A DNA stretch of 64,000 nucleotides. It comes from Mansonella perstans (Eukaryota > Nematoda > Chromadorea > Rhabditida > Onchocercidae). Of the stretch, positions 49,588 to 61,700 are shown one piece after another. The translations under genes and the position numbers were made by a program. The first letter of the stretch is position 1. The number at the start of each line of letters is the position of its first letter. Below the pieces are notes generated by a model. It ran no database searches and was not told the DNA's origin. It saw only the letters and a program-made list of their open reading frames with translations. The stretch spans positions 30,298-94,297 of the forward strand of contig JBAMDO010000209.1 in NCBI GenBank assembly GCA_037074765.1, read 5' to 3'.

Positions 49588-49732
49588 AATATTCGCCCTA
49601 GCTGATTATTCAATTTCAGTCCTTTCATTTTTTTTCCCATTTGTTCCTTCAACAAACAATATATTCGCCCTAACTGATTATTCAATTTCAGTCCTTTCAT
49701 TTCCCATTTGTTCCTTCAACAAACATTACTCC
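49588..49732. repeat. Tandem duplication, unit about 70 bp
   Basis: Two nearly identical copies of a block running from ATATTCGCCCTA through GATTATTCAATTTCAGTCC to GTTCCTTCAACAAACA. They differ mainly in the length of one T run. Confidence 0.95.
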
Positions 49733-49734
49733 GT

Positions 49735-51420
49735 CATTTCCAGTTAATAGCTTTTAATTTCGTATTATACTGAAACTGATTCGTTATTGTCTTTTCGATA
49801 ATGTTAAAATTTTACTTCACTGTATACAAATTTCGTTTTTGTTTATAGGAGAAATGTGAAATTATTATGAAATTTTTTTTCTTCATTGTTCCGTTATTTC
49901 AATCTCTGCAAACTTTAAATTGATGATGACATAAAGTATCATGAAGGATCGAAAATAACGGAAATATGTGAATAGTTTAATTACTTTAGATTTAAATTTA
50001 TTTTATAAATACACTCATAAAATTTTCTTGTATCGTTATTGCATTTCAGCTAAAACATTTCTTTTACATATATGATCGAACAACATAAAATGCTTGAAGA
50101 AATTTGAAATCGATTCAAGCACTTAAGCATACGTTATTATTATCTCATCTCATTGTCTTTGTTATTCATTCCGTTCCTTCAGTTTCAATTAAAATTTTAG
50201 TCAGGCGCTTTTTTCGCCTCATAATTAGCCGGACATTTTAATGCTGAATATTTTTGCTTCCTTTTAGGCACGCTTTATGAAGTCAGCTTTAGGCTCACTT
50301 AGTTTATTTACTGTGAAGAAATGAAATTATAAATGCCCTTAAAAATTATACCATGCATTTATTTAAATTACTTTAATTTATCCTCGAAAAACAAAAAAAA
50401 AAATGGAAGAAAATATTGCTAAAGAAAAGAAATTAAATTTTTATATTTTACAATTATTTATATTTTCGAAATGCTTTTCAAAGTTTTACCAGGAAAAAAG
50501 TTGTTTATTTTTTCTGATAATTTCGAAAATTTTTCTGAATAAACGATTGATAAAATGCTCAGTGAAAAAATGACAGAACGTTCAGAGAATAGGTTTTTGC
50601 ATCGTTTCGTTTTAAACAATGACATTTTATTGACGAAAACTTTTGCGCCATTTGTGCACTTTCTTTTAAAATGTTAAAACTAAAAAAGAAACGAAAAAAA
50701 TGAAAGATATCAGGCGTCCATCGATGTAAAAATTCATCTAATTTTGCAAGTTTTGCAATAAATTTTGATAGTAACTTACTTTTCTGATAGCAAAATGATT
50801 CGCCCGAATGATAGTTTTTCCAGCAATTTAAAGTCTCAAAAAAAATTGTTTACAAATGAAATGATGGGAAATTTTGAGATTAGTGCTTTCAAACGATGTA
50901 AATATTGCTAGTTAATTAATTAAGAAGATATGAAACGAATATTTGTAAACAAATTTTGCAAAAATAATTTAGGTCAATTTTAGGCAAGAAAAATTAGAAA
51001 AAACTTAGAGAAGTAATGAAATGATCAATGACTTTTAATTAAATCAAGAAAAAAAGACCATAAACTCGGGTAATTAATTAATTTACCCTTTTTTCCTCGC
51101 AATATTTTTCCTTCACAGTTCATTCCAAGCACCTTTCCCTCGCTTTTTTATTATTTCATACATCAGCAATTTGCATCATTTCTTAATTATTACGTAAAGT
51201 ACACGATTTTTACTTTAAATTTCAAGTATTTTCTTTTTTACTTTCTCTCTTTCTCATTGTATTTTTCTTCCTCTCTTAACCAATTGATAATTAATTGATG
51301 TTTATAAAAATTTTCTATCATTTTATATTTTAACTTGGAAATGTATTTGTTTGTCAAGATATAACTTTATTGTTTTTTGCAAAATTTAATTGTATAATTG
51401 AATATTAATTTTAGTTATTT
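49735..51420. other. AT-rich DNA, nothing supported
   Basis: No exon pair with matching phase was seen. A short open piece after a TTTTAG at about 50270 (ARFMKSALGSLSLF) is isolated. Confidence 0.45.
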
Positions 51421-51439
51421 CTTTGTTGTTCATTTAGTT

Positions 51440-51600
51440 ATTGGGTAGCTATTATTGTTGCTGCGACAGCTTCTAGCCTTGCAGTTCAATTTGCTGCAGT
51501 TATTGTAATTGTTCTGCTATATCGTTTTTGGACATTGAATTATTGCAGTTCAAGTTATTACAGCTGCTGCTGTTGTTATTGTTTCTAATGTTGTTATTTT
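51440..51600 (+). other. Possible membrane-segment reading frame
   Basis: After a TTCATTTAG acceptor the plus strand reads YWVAIIVAATASSLAVQF and then AAVIVIVLLYRFWTLN, ending in a Y/S/C-rich stretch and stop. The first part has the composition of a membrane helix. The end lies in GCT/GTT triplet repeats, so the whole may be a low-complexity artefact. No partner exon was found. Confidence 0.25.
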
Positions 51601-51609
51601 TAATTGTTA

Positions 51610-52570
51610 TTTTGTAGGAATGCATACATTTGATTATTTCTTCAGAATGTTATTCTTTGCAAATTTTCTTTTTTCAACAAGTTTCATCATAACTTTGCAG
51701 GTCATCGAATATATTTTTGCCAAAAAATTTTTGTCAACTTTTTACACATTCGTTTTTATTGTATCCGCAAGATTTCTTGTCAAGGACAATGACTGATAAT
51801 TATCGTCAAATTTCTGTCACTAGATGAAAAATCTATCAACAAATTTCTTCCGTGAAATAAGAAAAATCACTCATTGAATTTTTTTTCATAGAGTGAGAAG
51901 TCGCATATTTGAATTCTTATTCTATTACTTCATGTGAAGAAAATTTTCATCAGATTTTCTACGAATGTAATGAAAAAATCTCACGCAAGAATTTTGTTCC
52001 ACGGAATAGAAAAATCTTCATCAAATTATTCCAAATAACCAAAAATGTGCCAAAATCGATGCCGCAATTTTTCTTCAAATTTTCTGTCAATACTAAAAAG
52101 TGCACTGTAATTTAGTAAAAAACTATTTTTCTCCTTTCTCTCTCGTTCTCATTCTTTCTCTTTTCTCTCTTCTTCCCATTTCCTTTCTTTTGTTGATCAA
52201 ATCAGAGCACATACTTCTCAATTAACTTAAATTTAAAAAAAGATTACCTTTTTTGCTCGAAACTTATCATCCATTTTCTCTCTTTTATTTCGCTCATTTG
52301 CTTTTTTATTTCGCTTTTTTTGTCTTTTTTGTTACTAATATTTGATAACTAATATGATAAATCAGTGATAAAGAAAAATATAAATATAAAATTTCATAAC
52401 TATTTGGTAGCTTAAACATTAATTTAGTCCTTTTTACATTTTGCTCTCAAAACAATGATACCACTAACTTTTGTTGTTTAATTTGGCATTTTGAAAATTT
52501 TGATTCAAACTTCTTTTACCTGTTGAAGTGTTCAATTGAAATTACCGCAGAAGATCACTGTTATCAAATA
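51610..52570. other. AT-rich DNA, nothing supported
   Basis: No gene, RNA or distinct repeat was recognised. Confidence 0.5.
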
Positions 52571-52589
52571 TTACTGCGTAAAGATACGA

Positions 52590-52660
52590 ATATCTGTAGT
52601 AATAGCAGTAGTAGCGGTGATGGCTGTGGCTGTGATAGTTGTGGTGATGGTTGTAATGAT
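52590..52660. repeat. GTR/GTN triplet-rich tract
   Basis: GTAGTAGCGGTGATGGCTG-like triplets. One frame reads as a valine-rich hydrophobic run followed by IRHKCRL, but it is explained by the repeat. Confidence 0.6.
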
Positions 52661-52759
52661 TCGACATAAATGCCGTTTATTAGTCTCCTGCCCAGCAATA
52701 GCAATGAAATTGTTACTGTAAAATGTTAAATATTTTTTAAAATAAAATGAGTCATTTAT

Positions 52760-55700
52760 CACAAAAAATTTTTAAAAAATTACGTTGTAAAATGATTCCA
52801 ACGTGTATTCTCTGATACAAGTTGTATAAGTATGACTTACTTTTAAAATTTGCCATTCCATAAAACGACCTCAACGTTACACTTATCCTGTCAAACATAT
52901 TAATATTTTCTTTACTTCTCTGAAATAAATCTGTCCTAAATTTAATGGATAAATTTTAGAGTTCTAATTTTTCATTTTAAAATGCAAATAAACTGCTGTT
53001 GTTAAATGAACTAATGGAAATTATTTTAGTTAGCTCTTCTGCTTGAAAATAGGATGGAAAATAAAATAATCCATATTTAAAATTTTGTGAAATTAAAAAA
53101 AAAGAATAGAAATAAAGAAATCAATCTAAATTGCTATATTTCAACACTGTGTGGATTAGTTGTGATTAAATTAATATTAAAAATTTTTCCTTTTTAATCA
53201 TTAAATGATGTTTAAATTTACATTAGAAAGTTCCTCCCATTTTTTCGTCCTTTTTGTCGTTTCAATTCTTTGATTAATTATCCATGCCAAATATTCTTAA
53301 TTGTTAATGTTCCATGCTACAAATGCACTTTGCTTTAAAAGTTTTTTCGTCGCTTTATTTCCAGTTTGTTTGCACTAATTGTCCCAAAAGTAATATAATA
53401 TTGCATCGGAAAAAAGTACAGCTTTAGGCAAAAAAATCCAGAATTCGTTCAATTTCAGGTTTCAAAAATACATCAGTGCACATAGATCTCATACGGCACA
53501 TTTTGTCATTGTTCGAAAAAAATGAAATTTAATGATTGCAATCTCAATTACATAGCCCAGTTTTTGGCTGATTTTACTACCAATGCCGATTTTTAATGAT
53601 ACTAGCATAAGCTAATGATGATTTGCCAAGATAGTAGCTAAATAATTTATTAACATGAAATTCACAATAATTGCAATTAATTGAAATAATTAAATTAGAT
53701 AATTTTAATAATTATTTATATACCACTGATACATTGAGCACTAATATTTACAGCCATTTGCTTTAATTTGATAAATTTAACTTATCAGTTTTTTCTTTTG
53801 GTGAAGTAATTTAAGAGCTTTTTTTTAATTTTTTCTTTTCTGTCTGATTTAATTATTTAGCAACAAATATACATCAATCATTTCAGAATGAATTTATCAA
53901 TCAAAAAATTTTCAAAAAAAGCAAAAGATTTAGCTGTTTGTTAATCAATTTAGAAAATTAAAACAGCGAAAATAGAAGGCCAAATGAAAAAAAGTAGAAA
54001 GATGAAAAACGAATAAAAAACATCTTTTAATTAGATTATTATTCTTATCTGACTCATTGTTAATTTTTTTTAACTAGGCTATTTTTTGTTGACTAATTTT
54101 TCCTCTCATCTATTCTTCTTCATTTGATTGTTGAACTGTTTTGATACGTAAAAATGAAAAAGTAAACGTTGTAAATGGATGATGATAATGATGAGATAGT
54201 GATAAAAAACTGACAACACGATTCATCATATTTGTTTACTATTTCTATAACTCTAACAGTAGCTATTTGTCTAGAAAAATGATTGGAAATGTTACATAAT
54301 AATTAAGAAACAGATGATGAATATTTTCCATTACTGTCATTGACATAATCCATCATTAATCCGGTAAGAAAGTAATTAATCGTCACTAATTACTATGAAT
54401 TACCTTCTAATGGAATTTTTTTTAAAACTATCTTCTTTAGCCAATTCAAATTGTAGTTAAGACTAAATCAACTTTATTAATCCTTATAAATCATTAGAAT
54501 GATAGTTTTAATTTAATAACATTATAAATTCAATTTATGTTATTAATTAAATTCGTCCCAAATTTTTCTAAATTCTTCTTATTTTCACTAATTTTTTTGC
54601 TTAAATTTGTTAACAATGAATTTAAATTTTTTCTTAAATTATTTCCAAACTCTTTTTTCTTTTTCCTACCCAATCATTGTGGTAAAAATAATAGCATGAA
54701 CAGATTTGCTGTTTTCAATCACTTCCTTCTTATTTTTCGTTTTCTTTGCAAACTATTTTTGGGAAGCGCTTGCTTTTGCGACAGACGTGATTTGAAACTT
54801 CTGACAAAGCTAATTGAAATTTCAGCCTCTGTTTTTTGAAGAAATACAAACTGTTCATATACTGTTAAGCAATCAAATGATATTTTAAAAACTCTAACTA
54901 TTTACATTTTGCTAGCAAAAGCTGCAGTTTGCATGCACTTCTTTGTGTTTTTAAATTATTAAATCAACAGGCAAATGATTTGGATCGTTTGAAATTTTTG
55001 AAATGGAAGAAAAATTGGAACTTAGAAAGTTTCATGAAAGTAGGAAAGTTTTGCAAGTGTAAAGTTCACGAAAGTTTTATTGATACTAAAAGTTTTATAG
55101 GAGGACAGTCGATGAAAATTAATCGATTTTCAAAAAAAAAAATCAAAAGTTAATTAAGTGAAATATTTCTGTTTACATCCATTTAAAGGAGGCAGAAAAA
55201 AAGCGGGAAACTTGTCAACAAAATATCCAAAAAGACTTTTGTCAGTTCAAAAAGTGTCAATGAAAATTTCTGTTTCACATAAAGTCCGAAAAAAGTTATA
55301 AAATTAATTTTCATTTATCCAAATTGGAAAACCAAAAAATACAGTTATATTTCTTAATTTCATAACTCTAAAAAAAGTCAAAACAATTTTTGAAAAATGA
55401 ATTTTTTCTTTTTTTCTTTTCTTCATTCCATCAGTTTATTCAGATTTTCCCTTTTTCTTAGTAAAAATTTAAAATTTAAATAATATTGTTTTGTGCTGCA
55501 AGCTGCTTTGTCAATTTTGTTCCATTCGTTCTTTCAGCTTTTTATTTTGTTAGCTTTCATTCAAATAAAAGAAAATCATTCGACAAATTTCATTTCACTT
55601 AAATGTTTAAACAAATTTCAAAATTCAATTCAACTTTTCATTTCGAAGGAAAAAAATTTTTTTTCGTTTGAGAATATTTAAATTTCATTTTGTATTTTGA

Positions 55701-55945
55701 AAAATTTACATACTCAAATATTTCACGCAGTGAATTTGCAACAAACAACAAAAAAATTTTCTTTTCTAAAAAACTTTTCAAAATTTTTATTTTAATTTCC
55801 AAAAGATTCGAAAATCAATTCGATTCAATCAATATTTTATCTTTTTTCATTTTCACACTTTTATTCCATTTTAACTTTTCTAACCAACGATTTCGTTTTA
55901 TTTCTTTTTTCTGTTCAGACTCATACTTCAATCGTTCTATTCCAT
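52760..55945. other. AT-rich DNA, no supported gene
   Basis: Long homopolymer-like A and T runs. Open frames (for example 54537-54839 and 54929-55153) are F/L/K-rich and have no family or splice support. Confidence 0.5.
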
Positions 55946-55950
55946 CATTT

Positions 55951-56205
55951 CCCCGTTCTCCCTGCCTTCCCGTTCTCCCACTTTCCCGTTCTCCCTGCCT
56001 TCCCCTTCTCTCTTCCCCGTTCTCCCTGCCTTCTCGCCCTCTCGGTCTCTTGTCTTCCTCGTCTTCGTGTCCTTTCACTTTTCCGTCTTCCCCGCTTTTC
56101 TGTCCTGTTCGTGTCCTCACCGTCTTCTCCTCCTCTCGTTTCTCTGTCCTCCCGTCTTTGCATTCTCTCGCTTCATGTTCTCCCCGCCTTCCCCTCTTCC
56201 CTCTC
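55951..56205. repeat. Pyrimidine-rich minisatellite (CCCGTTCTCCCTGCCTTC units)
   Basis: An 18-19-bp unit, CCGTTCTCCCTGCCTTCC, is repeated several times at 55951-56035, then degrades into CTTCC/CTCC-type sequence to about 56205. The plus strand is almost all C and T. Open frames on both strands (R/S/P/F-rich or R/G/E-rich) are by-products. Confidence 0.95.
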
Positions 56206-56239
56206 TTTCACTGTATATGTGCTGAAATAATGCAATGAT

Positions 56240-58450
56240 TGTTCGTTTCAAATAATTTTAATGTAATCATTCAAGTAAAGCAGAATTTGCAATTTCTTCT
56301 GCGAGTTTTTCATTGATTTCAGATTGTTTGAATTGCACGTATTCAATTTCTATTTTCGTTACAAAATTAATTTTTCATTGGAAAAAAGAGTAGAAAAAGT
56401 CAAAATTTTGAATGAAATATGTGAAATTTACGTTTAAAACAAATTGATTGCCAAAAAAGGCAAAATTATTTTATTGGAATTTATTTTAGAAAAAACTTTT
56501 TTGCTTTGTTCTAACTATTTTTTAATTAATATTTAATTAATATTTCCAAACTTTTTAGTTAGTATTCTTCGCTATTTTAATTCATTGTAATTCTTATAAT
56601 TAGAAATCTTTTAATTAATGTTTGTTTATCCTATGGCTAATATTTCACAGTATTAATCTTAATTGGCGGTTGTTATGTTTTAATTAATTAATCTTCTAAT
56701 TTTTACAATCAGTAATCTTTCAACAAATTTTGACAGCTGTGTCAACTAATACATTTGCAAACTTTTTGTTTGTGAAATTAAAGGAATTTTGATGTTCATT
56801 TAATTATTTTAATTTCATATTTTGTTTAAAACTTGTATATTATGAATAGAATCGAACACATTGAGAATACTAATATTACTATTCCTAACATTCCTTCAAA
56901 CTTCTCCTCGATTTTAAAGTCTTTGGAAACAGAATAAAGTCTCATTTCAATGAAATGAATTTAGTAAATTCCTGGCAATGTGGAAATTTTTAAAAAATAA
57001 AGGAATGAAGAAATACTATTCTGATGGAATGAATCATTAATTTTTTAATATATTCGAAAAGTTTTCCAAAAAAAAAAACGAAAATTCTCGGAAATTAGAT
57101 TATTATGCGAATGAAATGGATCATCAAATTTTGACAGTTTGAAAATTTTTGCCAAATTGCTATTTTCAGAGCTAAAAAGTTACGCGATATTATTCCCATT
57201 ATATTAGTTATAAATTTCGACAATTCGGAATTAAAAAAAAAAGTCAAAATTTAGTAAATAAAATGCGATGTTCAAAACAAAATAAATCGTGATTCACAAC
57301 AAATTAAAATAGATTAAAGTTTTTGAGACCATTTCAATTTCGAAATATTTCGGCTTAATAAATCTTAAATTATTTAAAAATTATCAAAAAGAAATTTACA
57401 AGTAGAACACAACACAGTATTCCGATTAATTTATTAGTGTTGACAATTTGAATAAAATTTAAACAATTTAGAATTTGTCGAAAAATTTAAAGTTTAGAAT
57501 ACAATATAATTCTTCATTAGATGATTCATTAGTATTAATGATTTGAACAATTAAAAATTTGAAAGTGAAAAACTTAAAATATAAAATATACTAATTCCAT
57601 AAAATGTTGAAATTTCAAAGAAAAAAGTTTTCAATAAAACTTTTAAATAATCGCTCACAATGACTCATTCGAATGCTAACAATTTAAATTCATTAAATTG
57701 AATTGAAGAAAATTTGCATATACGTGCAGATACGATAGGTATTTCATTTGCCCTCATAAATCTCTCTCTTTCTTTTTTTCTCTTACATTCTTTCGTTCTC
57801 TCTCTTCTTTTCAACAATTACTACAATGTGCGATTTCTTTTTCCGTTCGAAATTTGCATATTGATCGATCATGGATAGTATTAATCCTGAAATATGTTCT
57901 GTCCAGTCATTATATCATACCTATAATATTCGATCGGTCTATTTATTCCTACCTGATTTCCTTTTTTTGGTTTGTTAATTAGTTTTGTTTAATTAATTAA
58001 TTAATTAATAGGTTGCATGCATTTTCCTTTTACACTCAAAATTATATTTGAAAAACTTTTTTTTGTGAAAATAAATTTTTTTTTATTTCAATTTTGCAAA
58101 AGAATTTGTGTTTTTGTAAGGAATTTGCGTTTCAAATTTATAGAAAAATTTTCTTTTTATTTCGCTAATAATTCTAAATTTGAATTTTTAATTTTGAACA
58201 TTCTGTCTTCTTTTTTTGCATTGTTTAGAAAAGTATCACACATTGCAAATGAACATATCATTTAAATTACCAAGAGAAAATAGAGATGTCCATTGCTATA
58301 ATTATTATTCATGTTATTAATTAAGTATTATAATTACTATAATATTGCATATTTTTCTATATTTAATAGCGAAAACACTTTTTTCTTTTCATTGTATTAA
58401 ATAAAATTTTTTATTGGTGTTAGAAAATAAAAGTTACTTTAAAAAGAAAT
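56240..58450. other. AT-rich DNA before che-10
   Basis: A 34-codon plus-strand frame starts at 57871 (MDSINPEICSVQSLYHTYN) and has coding-like composition, but no start context or partner exon. The remainder is A/T runs with TAATTAAT repeats at 56520-56700 and 57985-58010. Confidence 0.45.
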
Positions 58451-58452
58451 CA

Positions 58453-58795
58453 ATTACCTTAAATGTAGAATGAATTTGCAGTTAATTTGAAATTATTTTA
58501 AATTTAAGATGGATTTTTAATTAGTCCAAAATCGACTTCTTCAAATATGAAATGAATTTCCTTTGATTTGAAAAACTGAGCACTTTAAATGCGGGATGAA
58601 TTTTTCGTTCAGTCTAAAATTGATTATTATAAGCGTGAAATTAGTTTTTTATAAATTTGGAATTGATTGCTTTAAATGTGGGATAAATTTTTTTCGTTTT
58701 GTCTAAAATTGATTGTTTTAAGCGTGAAATGAATTTTTAACTGATTTGAAATTAATTACTTGAAATGTGAAATAAATTTTTAGTTGAACTGCTAA
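58453..58795. repeat. Degenerate tandem repeat directly upstream of che-10
   Basis: A unit of about 43-46 bp recurs roughly seven times with drift. Its core is like TTGAAATTGATTACTTTAAA, followed by TGTGAAATGAATTTTTA. The array ends four bases before the che-10 start codon. Confidence 0.7.
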
Positions 58796-58798
58796 GAA

Positions 58799-61700
58799 AT
58801 GGAGCAAGCAGCGGAAGATACTGCGTCGAAAGGTCGACAAAGTGCTGAAAAAACAATTTCTGGCGAATTGAAATATGAGTAAGTGCGCTTTTTTATTGTT
58901 CCTCGTTTTTCAAATGAGCTTTAAATGGAAAATGTTAGCAAACCGGAACGGCAAAATGATACATGCTTACGACAAGAATGGAAACACAAAAATGAACTGT
59001 TGACGTAATTATTCACGGATGAGACGTGAATATAGAAATGCACATCTAAGGAATGAAATGAAAACAAAATTAATTACTAAGACATATTTTTTCACTTTTT
59101 GAAATTTTTGGGAATGTTGTATGCAATTATTGGATAATTGTTTTTTAATTGCTGCAAAGTTTTCCTTCTCGTTTATTCCTCTAAGTTAAACTTTTCATGA
59201 CATCAATATAGGGTCGAGGAATAAAGTCTTATCCAATAGTTTAAGCCATCAAGCATTACTTTTTCATTGTCATTATTGTTACCGCTTTTATTATTGTTGC
59301 TGCAAAATGTTACTTGTTCTTTTGTTCTTATTATTATAGGGATTATTTTGTTGCTGTTGTTGCTGCGTTATTGATATTTGTTGTTGTCGTTGCTATTTTT
59401 GTTTTCGTTGTTATTATTATTGTTATTACTGTTGTTGCTATTGTTGCTATTTGTTGTTGTCGTTGTTGTTATTATTGTTACTACTGTTGTTGCTGTTTGT
59501 TGTTGTCGTTGTTGTTATTATTGTTATCACTGTTGTTGTTGTTATTGCTGTTGTTGTCATTGTTGTGTTATTCCAACTGCTATTTTTATTGCCGATATCG
59601 TCGTCATTGCTATTGTCGTTGTTATTGTCTTCGCTGTTATTGTCGTTGTTTTTTATTGTTATTGTTATATCTTCGCTACTGTCGTTGTTATTATTATTAT
59701 TTTCCTTCCTCCATTTTTTAATAGCGTTAGGCTTAAAAAAAACAATTACTACTTCATAAGAATTATGTATAAATAAATTGATTTTGCAAAATTTTCATGA
59801 TAATAAGTTCATTTGATCCAAAATGTTTTATTTTCATATTTTTTGTGAATAATGTTGAACATACTCAAAATTGATTGGAAATTTCAGAACAGCAAAAACT
59901 GATGGCAATATAAGTGATAATATTGAATATATTGATTCCATCGATGAAGGTAGCCTCGGATATGGTACAACGAAAGGAGGGTTGTCGAAAATTCATTACA
60001 CGTTCCCAAAAGATGAATTGATCAATTATAAAAGACGTATCGATGCAAATGTCGAACAACAACGTGAACATGCCGATATAATGATTGCACTTCAGCGTAA
60101 GGTAGGTATTATTTTTCCAATTCTATCCATTCAATCATAACCGAACTTTCATTTATAATATCGTGATAAAATTCAACGTTTGTTGGATTATAATAGCAAT
60201 CATGATAACATTTACATATGTAGGATCAGTTGCAGAAATTCTTCGAACTTTTTCTTCATTTAATCATTTTTTTTAATTTATTTTTTAAGTTTTACTATAT
60301 GAGAAACCACCCTTGTTGAAACTCTATCCTTTTTTTATTTATGAGAAGATATTTCCAACTTTTGAAAAAATACTTGGTTTTTTTCTAAAAATAAAAACTA
60401 TTTGCAACTTTTGAATAAAAACTCTTTAATTTCTTTAAAAATTCACAAAGATTGTTTACTTTTGCTTGAAATGAATGATATTTCAGATTGAGCAGTATCG
60501 GCAGCGTTTTGCAGAAATTGAGGGACGACTGATGATCCATGATTCGAATGATTTGACAAGCATGAAATTAAAAGAAGGAGAATGGTTACTTAGTCCAAAA
60601 CTTAAAATGCTAGAAATTGGTGATACTGAATTTGCGAATCAATTACAGGAAGAACGTCAAAGGTTTGTTAAAAATTTTTTAAAACAAAAAATTAAAAGTG
60701 AGGTGTAGAAGTTTACTTATAATTAAAGCAAAAAAGAAGGAAATGAATAATTAATGAAGAATTGATTGATTGATTGTTTGGTTGGTTGATTGATTGATTG
60801 ATTAGATTGGAAGTTCAAAACTTAAGCTTATTTATTTATTTTTTTGTTATTTACAAATAAATTTTAGAGCGGAAAATTTGACTATGCAATTGGAACAAGA
60901 ACGTCTACAAAATGAACAATTACAAAACGAGCTTCAGCGTTTGCGTCAACACTTTGAAACTAATATCCGTGAAAAGGAACGAATTTATCAAACACGTGAA
61001 CGTGTAAGTATTTTTGTGCAAAATAAGGATATTCACTTCTGACAGTTATCAGTAAATAATATTTACTGATAATGTGATAGTAACTGATTAATAACAATTA
61101 GGATAGTTTTTGTTTATCAAAAAAACAAAAAATTTTTGTTCCAGAATCTTACACGATATTTGGATGACGAGCAGCGTAAAATGATGGAATTGTGGTCCGA
61201 GTTACAGCGTGTACGTAAACAGTGCTCAGAATACAGAGAACAAACGGAACGTGATCTTGAAAATCAACGTAATGAATTCATCAAAGTAATTCGACATGTA
61301 AGCGGTCTTGTTCGAGGCTTCAATGTTGAGGTAATTAATTCCGTTTTAAAAATTTAAATGAAAACTAAATAATTGTCAAATAAATATAATTGTTTTTTAG
61401 TGCGGACAAATGGTGGTTTAATTAATTAGGCACACGCTCGATCCGATTTGCATTTAATTAGAGATATATTTGAGTAATTATATAGTTAAGCATAGAATCT
61501 TATGCATATATGACAGTGCTAACCAGTATATTTGAAATATATAAAATAACATTAAATGAACCCCGATTAAATATGAACTAGATATTTTAAACATCGACCA
61601 GCTGATCGGATATTTTTTATTCTGGATAAATCGGATGTGTTAAATATTCGGTTAAATATAAGAAGGGCATGTAAACTCTAAGCAAACTTAAGCTGGGTGT

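Noticed and set aside
55690..56238. 182-codon plus frame and two arginine-rich minus frames
   Set aside because: All are by-products of the pyrimidine-rich minisatellite, which is open in several frames.
59314..59776. Three overlapping L/V/C-rich frames that look like membrane proteins
   Set aside because: They are translations of one triplet repeat in che-10 intron 1.
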